Positions 41,227-49,871 of a DNA stretch of 64,000 nucleotides are shown one piece after another. The translations under genes and the position numbers were made by a program. This stretch comes from Streptomyces cacaoi (lineage in GTDB: Bacteria; Actinomycetota; Actinomycetes; Streptomycetales; Streptomycetaceae). Location of the stretch: NCBI RefSeq assembly GCF_006539165.1, contig NZ_BJMM01000025.1:42009-106008 (forward strand), written 5' to 3'. Position 1 is the first letter of the stretch, and every line of letters starts with the position of its first letter. Below the pieces are notes generated by a model. It ran no database searches. It was not told the DNA's origin and saw only the letters and a program-made list of their open reading frames with translations.

Positions 41227-41760
41227 TTCCTCATCGTAGGGCGGTCACCTCCTGGCAGCCCGGCCGGCTGAGCGTCCGGGTGAACTGTCGGTCGGTTCGA
41301 GGCGTGCGGAATCGGCGCGTGCGGGGAGGAGCTGGTACGGAGTCCGAGTCGGGGCCGGGTGATCGGTCGGGGGATCGGTCTACTGAGGTCGGTACAGGAG
41401 AGCGTCTGCACGGTGGCCGGGCGCGCAGACGACGAAAAGGCCCGGGCACAGGGCACCAAGTACGCGAGGCCGCCCGGTGGTTGGTGCCGCGGGGCGTCCG
41501 CGCACGAACCATGTTTCACGAGGAAGGCCGTTCGCGCCAGCGATGTCCAGAGCCTGTGGATAACTTGCCCGACAACCGGGTCCGCCCGACCGTGAGCTCG
41601 TGGCCTCGCAGCGGCCACCGAGCCTCTCACCTGCGGTTATGGGACTCAGCGCGGGGTCAGGCCCCGGCCTTCTTCGGCTCCTTCGACCCCCCGGCCATTT
41701 CCCCACTCGATTCCGAGGAGTTGGGAGAACCGTCGAGCTGTCGTCGTCGAGGAGGTCACC
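41227..41760. other. Gap without genes; holds a DnaA-box-like 16-mer
   Basis: No gene is supported here. AGCCTGTGGATAACTT at 41551-41566 contains a perfect TTATCCACA box on the minus strand; the same 16 bases occur inverted at 49762-49777. TTTCACGAGGAA at 41514-41525 is a weak look-alike of a parS half. Confidence 0.5.
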
Positions 41761-42507
41761 GTGCCGGTGAACACTCGTTCCGCACACCCGGGTCCGTCCG
41801 TCCAGGGCCGGTCCGCGGTCAGGGCTCCGAGCGCTCGTGCCCGCTGTCCACGGCCCGCGCTCCGAGCCGTGGCATGGCTGGCCGGACCGGCCGCGGCAGT
41901 CGTCCTGCTCACCGCGTGCCCGGCGTCCGCCGCCCCGCTCCCGTTGTCTTCGGCGGCCGGACCGGGGCACACCTCCGGCGCACCGCCGGCCTCCGGCCAT
42001 CGTGCGGCGCGGGTGCAGGGCGAAGACGGCCGGGGTTTCGCCGCGTTGGCCGGACTCTCCGCCGAGAGGCTTGAGTTGGCGGATCAAGTGGCCGCGGCGA
42101 AGCTGCGATCGGGGACACCTGTGGCTGACCCAGCGCGGGAACGGGTGGTGCTGGAGGAGGCCGCCCGGAAGGCCACGGCGCGCGGGCTCGACCCGGTGGT
42201 CGCAAGGAGGGTGTTCCGTGACCAGATCGAGGCGAGCAAGGCCGTGCAACGCGGGCTTCTCCAGCGCTGGCGGGCGCACCCGGAGCAACGCCCCACCGGC
42301 CGCCCGGACCTGGCGGGTGAGGTACGCCCCGCCCTGGACCGGATCACCACCGGGCTGATCGACGCACTGACCGAGGTGGCGCCTCGGCGCGGGACACCAG
42401 GCTGCCGAGCCGCGTTGACGACGAAAGCCGCCGGGCAGGCCGTGCAGCGCCGGTTCGACCCTCTGCACAGCCGCGGGCTGTCCCGGGCGCTGGCTTCGGT
42501 CTGCTGA
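41761..42507 (+). CDS. Secreted chorismate mutase (AroQ-gamma type)
   Basis: The 248-residue protein has a long signal region (VAWLAGPAAAVVLLTACPAS, cleavage near ASA-A) and a chorismate mutase helical core: LAGLSAERLELADQVAAAKL, DPARERVVLEEAARKATARG and VVARRVFRDQIEASKAVQRG. It converts chorismate to prephenate; secreted gamma-class enzymes exist in mycobacteria and Streptomyces with unclear purpose. One Cys pair (CRAAL and terminal C) may form the disulfide common in this class. GTG 41761 follows GAGGAGGTCACC. Confidence 0.87.
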   Translation: MPVNTRSAHPGPSVQGRSAVRAPSARARCPRPALRAVAWLAGPAAAVVLLTACPASAAPLPLSSAAGPGHTSGAPPASGHRAARVQGEDGRGFAALAGLSAERLELADQVAAAKLRSGTPVADPARERVVLEEAARKATARGLDPVVARRVFRDQIEASKAVQRGLLQRWRAHPEQRPTGRPDLAGEVRPALDRITTGLIDALTEVAPRRGTPGCRAALTTKAAGQAVQRRFDPLHSRGLSRALASVC

Positions 42508-42955
42508 GGCTGACGACACCGGTCCGCCTCAGCTGTAGGCAGATGCCGCGGCGGAGGAAGCGGAGGAAGAAGCGGGGCCAGGGGTAAGCGGCGGCGCCCT
42601 CCGTGCGGCGGGGAGGGGCGCCGGCCCACAGCGGAGCCAGCCGACGCGTCACCGAGCGGGCCGACGGAGAAACCAGGCAGGTGGAGCGCACAGCGGGCCA
42701 CGGGCCCCTGCGCCCCGGCACCCGCCTCCCGGTGTGAGCGGAGTCTCCCGGGTGGAGCCGTCGGGCAACCGGCAGGCACTTGTAGGATGACTGGGCAATC
42801 CGGTGACCGGGCCCAATCCATGGGGCCCGTCCGACCGCCGGAGCACAGGCACGCACCGCGTGCTCTCCACCCGAGACGCGCCGCGAGACGGCCCCGGGAG
42901 CCCGCGGAAGCGTCGCCGAGCAGACCCGGGGCACGCAGACGCAGGAGAGGACGGC
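42508..42955. other. Intergenic region before the FadR-type regulator
   Basis: No gene is visible. The region holds GC-rich dyads after the chorismate mutase stop and, near 42780, CTTGTAGGATGACTGG, possibly a promoter for the regulator gene. A longer frame from 42803 into the regulator has no ribosome site. Confidence 0.4.
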
Positions 42956-43666
42956 ATGACGCTGAAGGCCGCCGGACGGCAGTCGCTCGTGGACACCGTC
43001 GTCGACGAACTACGGGCACAGCTCACGGCGGGCGAGTGGCCGGTGGGCGAGCGCATCCCCACCGAGCACGCGCTCGCGGAGCAGCTCCAGGTCGGCCGGA
43101 ACACCATCCGTGAGGCCGTCCGTGTCCTGGTGCACGCGGGCATGCTGCGCTCGCGCCAGGGCGAGGGCACATTCGTCGTCGCGACGGCCGACCCCGGTGA
43201 CATCGTGCGCGGCGTGCAGCGCGCGGACGTACGCGATGTGCTGGAGCTGCGGATCGCCCTGGAGGCGGAGGGTGCCCGGCTGGGCGCACTGCGCCACCGG
43301 CCGGAGGATCTCGACCGGATGCGGGCGGCGCTCGCCGCGCAGGCCGCGTTCCAGGACGACGAGGGCCAGCCGGCGAGCGGGCAGTACGAGATGTACGCGG
43401 AGCACGACATCGAGTTCCACATCGCCGTCGTGGACGCCGCGCACAACACCGCGTTGAGCGCGACGTACCGCTGGTTCAGCAGCTCCGTCCGGGACGCGTT
43501 GGTCGCGGCGTTGCAGGACCAGCAGATGCCGCAGATCCACAAGACGGACCACCACGACCTGGTGGACGCCATCGCGACAGGTGACCCGGAGGTCGCGGAG
43601 CGAGCGGCAAGGGCGCTGCTCGCGAAGCCGAAACAGGCGGTGGACGCGCTGCTCGACGCGGAGTGA
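42956..43666 (+). CDS. GntR/FadR-family transcriptional regulator
   Basis: The 236-residue protein has an N-terminal winged helix-turn-helix (LVDTVVDELRAQLTAGEWPV, then RIPTEHALAEQLQVGRNTIR) and an all-helical FCD ligand domain with metal-binding His/Asp (VLELRIALEAEGARLGALRH, EHDIEFHIAVVDAAHN, HHDLVDAIATGDPEVAERAA). ATG 42956 has GGAGAGGACGGC. The next gene is an MFS transporter on the same strand; FadR-type regulators next to CynX/NimT-like transporters are frequent, so it probably controls that gene. Confidence 0.9.
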   Translation: MTLKAAGRQSLVDTVVDELRAQLTAGEWPVGERIPTEHALAEQLQVGRNTIREAVRVLVHAGMLRSRQGEGTFVVATADPGDIVRGVQRADVRDVLELRIALEAEGARLGALRHRPEDLDRMRAALAAQAAFQDDEGQPASGQYEMYAEHDIEFHIAVVDAAHNTALSATYRWFSSSVRDALVAALQDQQMPQIHKTDHHDLVDAIATGDPEVAERAARALLAKPKQAVDALLDAE

Positions 43667-44180
43667 GCACTCGTCCCAGCCGGGACGGCTCAACGTGCGC
43701 AGCACAGCCGTGACTCGATCCGCAGCAGCGCAGCTGTGGAAGTACCCGGCGTCTCGGACAGCCGTGTCCGGACGGGACGGCAGCCGTCCGGTTGCCGCGG
43801 TCTTGAGTTACGCGCGTGGCACGCCCGCCGACACAGCTGCGGCTGTCGGCGGTGGGCACGGCGCAGGCGCCTGCGGACTGCCGTCTGCTGCGAACGAGCC
43901 TACGGAAGGCGGCTGTTGGGCCCGTCGCCCCTTCCGGCGGGGAGTCGGGAGCTGCCGGGCGGCGAGGAGTGGCACAGCTGTCGACGTCGACGCGTTGCCG
44001 CTGCGCGCCGCGCGGGACATCCGGTGCGCGCGAACAGCGGTCGGAAACCGGGCCCTGCCCTGCCCCGCTGTGGGCGCGGCTCCGTCGTGCGCGCGGCGCG
44101 GGCCGGGCCGAAAAGGGCGGCGTCTGCGGGCGCTGTCCGTCGGCCTGAACAACTGTTGAGGAGAAAGGCACCCAGCACTG
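43667..44180. other. Intergenic region between regulator and MFS transporter
   Basis: No gene is supported. CAGCTG occurs at about 43730, 43840 and 43975 within similar contexts (ACACAGCTGCGG, GCACAGCTGTCG), and again near 45399 and 45733. They may be operator copies. GAGGAGAAAGG before 44181 is the ribosome site of the transporter. Confidence 0.45.
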
Positions 44181-45599
44181 ATGTCATCGACCCCGAAGGA
44201 AGGACTCGCGGACGCGGGACTCCCCGAGGACAGGTTCCGCGGCGGAGAACGCCGACAGGAGCAGCTCGGCGCCGAACGCCTCCTGGAGGCCGAGCTGATC
44301 GACGCCGAGGAGGATCTGACGCCCTCGCCACCCGTGGCGGCGGCGCGCAGGCAGCTGCGGACACATCCGGTGCTGCTGCTCGTCGGCATCGTGCTGGCGT
44401 CGCTGAACATGCGGGCCGCACTCGCCGGGGTCTCGCCCGTCCTGGGTGAGATCAGCGACGACTTCGGGATGACGTCGACCGTCAGCAGCCTGGTGACCAC
44501 CATCCCGCTGATCTTCATGGGCCTCGTCTCGCCCCTGGCGCCCAAGCTCGCACGGCGCTGGGGCACGGAAGCGGTGCTGTTCGGGGCGCTGATCCTGCTG
44601 GCGGGCGGCATAGCCCTGCGCATCGCCCCGCCGCTGGTGACGCTGTTCGCCGGGTGTGCCGTGGTCGGCTCGGGGATCGCGCTGCTCAATGTGCTGATGC
44701 CCGGGTTGATCAAGCGGGACTTCCCCGAGAAGGCCGCCGGAATGACGGCGCTGTACTCGACGGCCATGATCCTGGGCGCCACGGTGTCCGCGGCCGTCGC
44801 GGTGCCGCTGGAGCACGCGCTGGGCGGCTGGCGCGGCTCGCTGGTCTCCTGGGCGCTGCTGGCTGCCGTGGCCGCCGTCGCCTGGCTGCCGCAGGCGTTC
44901 CTCTCGCGGCGCGGCACACCGCACGGCTCCGCGGCGGCCACCCCCTCCGGCACGGAGGCCGGTTCCGGGAAGGGCCACGGCTCGCAGGAAGCGGGCGGCG
45001 ACGCGGCCGCACCGCGGCTCATGCGGTCGGCGCTGGCCTGGCAGATCACGCTGTTCATGGGGTCGCAGTCGCTCATCGCCTACGTAACCGTCGCGTGGAT
45101 GCCGACGATCTTCACCGATCACGGGATGAGCAAGGCATCCGCCGGGCTGGTCTTCGCGTTCAGCAATCTGCTGCAAATGGGCGGCTCGTTCATCGTGCCG
45201 ACCCTGGCAGGCCGGATGCGCAGGCAGCGGCTGCTGTGCGCGGTGACGGCGCTGCTGATGGCGGTGGCCATCAGCGGGCTGCTGGTCGCGCCGGTGAGCG
45301 GCGCCTGGCTGTGGGCCGCGCTGCTCGGCCTGGGGCAGGGCGGTGCGCTCGGGATCGCGCTGACGCTGATGGTGCTGCGCTCCGGCGATGCGCACACAGC
45401 TGCGCGGCTTTCCGGGATGGCACAGACGTGGGGCTATCTCCTCGCCGCGGCCGGCCCGTTGGCGCTGGGTGCCGTCCACCAGGTGACCGGTGGCTGGACT
45501 GTGCCGATCGTGCTGCTGCTGTGCGTGTGCGCCGGTCTGGTGCTGCTCGGCCTGGGGGCGGGCCGTAACCGCAGGATCGGCGAACCGGCGGCCGGCTGA
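44181..45599 (+). CDS. MFS transporter, CynX/NimT family
   Basis: A 472-residue major facilitator with 12 membrane segments and a hydrophilic N-terminal tail of about 65 residues. Family marks are ASLNMRAALAGVSPVLGEI in helix 1 and the loop GFALxPKLARRWG-like stretch (LAPKLARRWGTEAVL). A polar loop of about 35 residues separates the two halves. CynX/NimT proteins export cyanate, nitroimidazoles or related anions; the substrate here is unknown. The upstream FadR-type regulator probably controls it. A strong terminator follows. Confidence 0.88.
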   Translation: MSSTPKEGLADAGLPEDRFRGGERRQEQLGAERLLEAELIDAEEDLTPSPPVAAARRQLRTHPVLLLVGIVLASLNMRAALAGVSPVLGEISDDFGMTSTVSSLVTTIPLIFMGLVSPLAPKLARRWGTEAVLFGALILLAGGIALRIAPPLVTLFAGCAVVGSGIALLNVLMPGLIKRDFPEKAAGMTALYSTAMILGATVSAAVAVPLEHALGGWRGSLVSWALLAAVAAVAWLPQAFLSRRGTPHGSAAATPSGTEAGSGKGHGSQEAGGDAAAPRLMRSALAWQITLFMGSQSLIAYVTVAWMPTIFTDHGMSKASAGLVFAFSNLLQMGGSFIVPTLAGRMRRQRLLCAVTALLMAVAISGLLVAPVSGAWLWAALLGLGQGGALGIALTLMVLRSGDAHTAARLSGMAQTWGYLLAAAGPLALGAVHQVTGGWTVPIVLLLCVCAGLVLLGLGAGRNRRIGEPAAG

Positions 45600-45605
45600 C
45601 CGGAA

Positions 45606-45666
45606 AGAGCGCGGCACGCGCGCGAGGAGTGAGAAAACCTCTCCCTCGCGCGCGTGCCGCGCTTTT
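45606..45666. terminator. Strong terminator after the MFS gene
   Basis: GCGCGGCACGCGCGCGAG (45609-45626) pairs perfectly with 45645-45662 over an 18-base loop and is followed by TTTT. On the minus strand the flanking A/T also allows termination of the converging ABC operon. Confidence 0.92.
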
Positions 45667-45756
45667 CCATGTACCCGGGGCACGACGCCCTCCGTCGGGA
45701 CGACGTCCCGCAGCCGTGGGATGCAACTCGACACAGCTGCGGGAGTTTTCCGTCTC

Positions 45757-46479
45757 CTAGTCCTCACCCGCCAGCGTCAGGCTGCGCAGCTTCTGGCCGG
45801 CCAGCGCGCTGCTGCCGACGACCGCCACCAGGAGCAGGACGATCGCCGCGGGCAGCGCCACATCCGAGGTGATCTCGGCACCGGCTCCGGCGATCTTCTC
45901 GGCCAGTGCCAGGGACCACTGCTGCACGCTGAGCATCTTGGCGCCGGACACGAGGGAGCCGAACAGGGCTTCCCAGATCAGCGCGTAGATGAGCCCGATG
46001 ACGACGGCGTGCCTGCTGAGGGTGGCCAGCATCAGGAACAGGGCGCTGTAGGCGAGGGAGGCGACGGCCGCGGCGACGGTGTAGGCCACGGCGATCTGCT
46101 GGCTGTTGCCGTTGAGGACGAAGCCGGCCACGAAGACGGGCACCGCCGAGAACACGACGGTCACCCCGGAGGCGACGACGAGCTTGGTCAGGATGACGGA
46201 CGTCCGCCGCACCGGCTTGGACAGCAGATAGACGACCGAACCGTCGTCGATCTCCGGCCCGATGGCGCCGGTACCCGCGATCACTCCGATCAGCGGGACC
46301 ATCGTGGCGAGCGCGAAACCTCCCAACAGCTGTGTGGTGACCTGGTCGTCCGCGCCGTTCATCGCGCGTACCGCGCAGGCGACGACGATCAGCAGTGCCG
46401 GCAGCGCGCACAGCAGCAGTGCGCGGCGGCGGCCGAGCAGCGCGCGGTACGTCAGCCGCGCGACGGTGGGATGAAACAT
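45757..46479 (-). CDS. ABC-2 type transporter permease (second pair)
   Basis: A 240-residue protein with six membrane segments (ALLLCALPALLIVVACAV, LATMVPLIGVIAGTGAIGPE, VVASGVTVVFSAVPVFVAGF, AYTVAAAVASLAYSALFLML, AVVIGLIYALIWEALFGS, ALPAAIVLLLVAVVGSSALA). The motif PEIDDGSVVYLLSKPVRRT is typical of ABC-2 permeases in exporters. It follows its ATPase (46501-47490) with a 21-base gap and is last in the four-gene operon. Confidence 0.88.
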   Translation of the reverse strand: MFHPTVARLTYRALLGRRRALLLCALPALLIVVACAVRAMNGADDQVTTQLLGGFALATMVPLIGVIAGTGAIGPEIDDGSVVYLLSKPVRRTSVILTKLVVASGVTVVFSAVPVFVAGFVLNGNSQQIAVAYTVAAAVASLAYSALFLMLATLSRHAVVIGLIYALIWEALFGSLVSGAKMLSVQQWSLALAEKIAGAGAEITSDVALPAAIVLLLVAVVGSSALAGQKLRSLTLAGED

Positions 46480-46500
46480 CTGTGGGTCTCCTTCCGCCGC

Positions 46501-47490
46501 TCAGGCCGCGACGAGGTACGAGAAGACGCTCTCCAGGGACTCGTCGGAGGGCGAGACGGTGTACAGCCGGATGCCGTGCTCGCGGGCGACGCGCGGGAGC
46601 AGCGCGGTGAAGCGGGTGAAGTCGACGGCCTGGATGCGCAGGGCGTCCTCCTGCTGGTCGACCTCGATGCCTGCGGTGGAGGCGTCCGCGATGAGCGCGC
46701 CCGCCAGCTTGCGGTCGTCGCTGGAGCGCACCAGGTAGCGGTGCGGGCGGTCGGTCATCAGCCGCCGGATCTTGCGGAAGTCGCCGCTGGCCGCGTGCCG
46801 TCCGGCCACGATGACCTCGATGTGGGAGGCCAGTTGCTCGACCTCCTCCAGGATGTGCGAGGAGAACAGCACGGTGCGGCCCTCGTCGCCCATCCTGCGC
46901 AGAAGCTCCATCAGCTGCATGCGCTGGCGCGGGTCCATCCCGTTGAACGGCTCGTCCAGCAGCAGCACGGACGGCTGGTGGACCAGCGCGGACGCCATCT
47001 TCACGCGCTGCCGCATGCCCTTGCTGTAGGTCGAGATCCGGCGGTCCTGCGCGTGCTCCATCTCGACCGTCGCGAGCGCTTCCGCGGCGGCGGCCCGGGG
47101 GTCGGACAGCTGGTGGAGTTCGGCGTTGGCCAGCACGAACTCGTGCCCGGTGAGGAAGTCGTACATCCCCTCGCGCTCGGGCACGAGGCCGATGTGGCGG
47201 TAGCTCTCCTCGTGCCGCCAGACAGGGGTGCCGGGGGGCGGTGTCCGCTCGCCGTCACCGGCGCCGTCGACCGGAGCCGGTGCGCCGGAGGCGGTCCCGC
47301 CCGTCTCCAGGGTGACGCTGCCGCTGGAGGGTGCCAGGAATCCGCTCATCATGTGGATGAGCGTGGACTTCCCGGCACCGTTGGGGCCGAGCAGTCCGGT
47401 CACACCCGGACCGATGGTCATGGTGATGTCGTTGACGGCGACGACGTTGCCGAACCAACGCGAAACGCGGTCGATGTGGAGAGTGCTCAT
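46501..47490 (-). CDS. ABC exporter ATP-binding protein (second pair)
   Basis: A 329-residue ATPase with Walker A GLLGPNGAGKSTLIH, signature YSKGMRQRVKMA, Walker B VLLLDEPFNGMD and the H-loop FSSHILEEVEQ. Between Walker A and the Q-loop (HIGLVPEREGMYDF) there is an unusual Gly/Pro-rich insert of about 30 residues (around 65-95). The C-terminal domain (about 235-329) is the regulatory extension common in CcmA/NatA-like exporters. The start is ATG 47490. Confidence 0.9.
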   Translation of the reverse strand: MSTLHIDRVSRWFGNVVAVNDITMTIGPGVTGLLGPNGAGKSTLIHMMSGFLAPSSGSVTLETGGTASGAPAPVDGAGDGERTPPPGTPVWRHEESYRHIGLVPEREGMYDFLTGHEFVLANAELHQLSDPRAAAAEALATVEMEHAQDRRISTYSKGMRQRVKMASALVHQPSVLLLDEPFNGMDPRQRMQLMELLRRMGDEGRTVLFSSHILEEVEQLASHIEVIVAGRHAASGDFRKIRRLMTDRPHRYLVRSSDDRKLAGALIADASTAGIEVDQQEDALRIQAVDFTRFTALLPRVAREHGIRLYTVSPSDESLESVFSYLVAA

Positions 47491-47590
47491 GGGCGCGGCC
47501 CATTCCTTCGGAGGGTAGGGGCGGGAAGCGGTCGGAGCGGCGCGCGGTCCTGCCCGGCGCGCGGTGTCCTCGGGGGCCGGGGAAGCGCGT

Positions 47591-48499
47591 TCACAGTCCG
47601 GCCTTGCGGTAGCGGCGGGTCAGCAGCAGATACGCGCCGACCGTGAGGAGGACGTAGACCAGCAGGTAGGCGATCCCCTCACCGCCCGTCGGCTTCGCCC
47701 CGTACGGGAACTGCGAGTCGCCGCCCAGGAAGCTGCTCTGGATACCGTCCATCAGCGTTCCCGGGGAGCCCAGCCCGAGCCAGCCGACCACGTGGGAGTC
47801 GGGACCGGGAATGGCCTGGAGCGCGTTGATCAGGAAGTACGGGATCGTCAGGGTGACGATGATCGCGGCGATGCCGAAGCCGCGGCGCGGGGTGAGCGCG
47901 GCGATGAAGCCGGCGATTCCCGCGTGCAGCAGTGCGAACAGGGCACAGAAGACGATGCCTTGCGCGAGGAACTTCGTCTGCTCACCGAAGTCGAGCTTCG
48001 CCAGCAGTGCACCGATGTACATGATGAGGACCGGCACGGCGGTGAACACGAAAAGTGCCGCACTGAGTGCCGCGTACTTCGCGGCGACGTAGTCGCCCCG
48101 TTCGATCGGACGGGAGAAGTACAGCGGCGTCGTCTTGAACCGCAGGTCCAGCGAGATCGCCTGCGGAGCCACAGCTGCCAGGTAGATACCGATGACGGGT
48201 TGCAGCATCAGCACGTACTCGGCGTTCCCGACGGCCAGTTCCTTCTGCTTGGCGAACACGGCCACCGCGACGATGATCGCCGCCGGGACGCACACCACGG
48301 CGAACAGCAGCATCGGCAGCACCTTCGACTTGGCCGAACGGCCCAGCCCGTAGGCGCCCCGCAGGGACTGCGTGAACAGGGCGCGCCGCGCGTAGGAGCG
48401 GCCCAGCCGCGGCCCTTCGTACGACCGGTATCCGATGTTGTGGATGACGTCCTGGCCGCGCTGGGCGGCAGGCGCGGGTGCGGTGCGCTCAGGCGGCAT
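47591..48499 (-). CDS. ABC-2 type transporter permease (first pair)
   Basis: A 302-residue membrane protein with six hydrophobic segments after a polar N-terminus (IHNIGYRSYEGPRLGRSYAR, then LFTQSLRGAYGLGRSAKSKV). The stretch DLRFKTTPLYFSRPIERGDY marks it as an exporter permease of the same type as the second pair. Its start lies inside the end of the first ATPase gene (11-bp overlap), proving pairing. Substrate unknown. Confidence 0.88.
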   Translation of the reverse strand: MPPERTAPAPAAQRGQDVIHNIGYRSYEGPRLGRSYARRALFTQSLRGAYGLGRSAKSKVLPMLLFAVVCVPAAIIVAVAVFAKQKELAVGNAEYVLMLQPVIGIYLAAVAPQAISLDLRFKTTPLYFSRPIERGDYVAAKYAALSAALFVFTAVPVLIMYIGALLAKLDFGEQTKFLAQGIVFCALFALLHAGIAGFIAALTPRRGFGIAAIIVTLTIPYFLINALQAIPGPDSHVVGWLGLGSPGTLMDGIQSSFLGGDSQFPYGAKPTGGEGIAYLLVYVLLTVGAYLLLTRRYRKAGL

Positions 48500-49445
48500 C
48501 GGCGCCGCTCCTTTCCTTGAAGACCTCGGCGATCCGGTGGCGGCTCTGCTCCATGCGCACCAGGCCCAGACCGAGTTCGGCCGCCGCGTCCCGCACGGTG
48601 TCGTACACCGACTCGTCGTCGAGGGGGAGGGTCAGCAGGTGGCCGGCTCCGGGAGCGTTCGCCTCGGACGGGGACTGCGGGGAGAGACCGGCCCGGGCGA
48701 GCGCCTCGCGCAGCGCCGCGGTGCCGTCGGGATGCGCATCGGTGTCGGTGACCTCCACCGTGATGCTGGCGGTGTGCTGGGTGAACTCCCGCGTGGAGGA
48801 CGAGCGCAGCAGCTTGCCGCCGTCGATGACGACGATGTGGTCGCTGGTGCGTTCCAGTTCGCCGAGCAGGTGCGAGGTGACCAGCACCGAGATGCCGAAG
48901 TCGGTGTGGACGCGGCGGATCAGGCCGAGCATCTCGTCCCGGCCCACGGGGTCGAGCCCGTTGGTCGGCTCGTCCAGGAGCACGAGCCGGGGGTCGTGCA
49001 CGAGGGCCTGAGCGAGCTTGACGCGCTGCTTCATCCCCGTCGAATAGCCGCCCATGGGGCGGTAGCGCTCCTCGTAGAGCCCGACGTGGCGCAGGGTGTC
49101 GGCGGTGCGCTCCCGCGCTGCCGTGCCGGGCAGCCCGGACATGCGGGCCATGTGCACGACGAACTCGGTGGCCGTCACGTCCGGTGGCAGGCAGTCGTGC
49201 TCCGGCATGTAGCCCACGCGTTCCCGGATCGCGGCGCCTTCGGTGTGCACGTCCATGTCCAGGACGCGCGCTGTGCCCTCCGTGGCGGGCGAGAGGCCGA
49301 GAAGGATTTTGATGAGGGTCGATTTCCCGGCGCCGTTCGCTCCCACCAGGCCCGTCACACCCGGCGTGATGTCGAGGGTCAGCCGGTCGAGCGCGGTCAC
49401 CCGGGGGTACCGCTTGCTGAGGCTTTCGGTCGCGATCACAGTCAC
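48489..49445 (-). CDS. ABC exporter ATP-binding protein (first pair)
   Basis: A 318-residue ATPase: Walker A GLVGANGAGKSTLIK, Q-loop VGYMPEHDCLPPD, signature YSTGMKQRVKLA, Walker B VLLDEPTNGLDP and a C-terminal regulatory part. GTG 49445 (MTVIATESLSKRYPRV) is chosen over longer frames because TAGCGT 7 bases upstream can serve as -10 of a leaderless transcript; the sequence before it is not conserved. First gene of a four-gene operon with two ATPase-permease pairs. Confidence 0.9.
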   Translation of the reverse strand: MTVIATESLSKRYPRVTALDRLTLDITPGVTGLVGANGAGKSTLIKILLGLSPATEGTARVLDMDVHTEGAAIRERVGYMPEHDCLPPDVTATEFVVHMARMSGLPGTAARERTADTLRHVGLYEERYRPMGGYSTGMKQRVKLAQALVHDPRLVLLDEPTNGLDPVGRDEMLGLIRRVHTDFGISVLVTSHLLGELERTSDHIVVIDGGKLLRSSSTREFTQHTASITVEVTDTDAHPDGTAALREALARAGLSPQSPSEANAPGAGHLLTLPLDDESVYDTVRDAAAELGLGLVRMEQSRHRIAEVFKERSGADAA

Positions 49446-49871
49446 GTGTTCGACGCTAGTGGCGAGTCGTCGGGGCCGCGTCAGACAGGACGTCGGTTTC
49501 CGCGTACGCCTCAGGTCGGAGGCGCCCGTAGGGGCACCGGGACGGAAGTAGGGGGCGCGCCGGCCCGCCCCGGGAGGCGACAGCGGGCCGGGCAGGGCGA
49601 TGAGAAAACCCACTATCGGAGCAAATCGCCACCGAATCCCCGAAGTTGAGTCATGATGCCCTCAGCCTGGCATTTCCGGCTCACCGGAAACGACGAGCGA
49701 GCGGGCACACCCCGGCATCGCCCGGACCCTCCCTGAACCCCCCGGAAAAGCGACCCACGCGAAGTTATCCACAGGCTGGGAACACCTCTTGACCCCGCCA
49801 CGGAGCGATGTCACATTCATCGGTGTCAGCTTGTGGACTCACCGGCACGACTCGGAGACGGACGGTAGGCC
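49446..49871. other. Divergent promoter region with a DnaA-box-like 16-mer
   Basis: No gene is supported. TAGCGT at 49453-49458 (minus strand) is the likely -10 of the ABC operon. AAGTTATCCACAGGCT at 49762-49777 contains TTATCCACA and is the exact reverse complement of 41551-41566. TTGTGGACTCACCGG and GGACGGTAGGCC precede the M24 gene. Confidence 0.5.

Noticed and set aside
41514..41525. parS-like TTTCACGAGGAA
   Set aside because: It matches the 12-base ParB core at 10 positions but breaks the palindrome; a single degenerate copy is not convincing.
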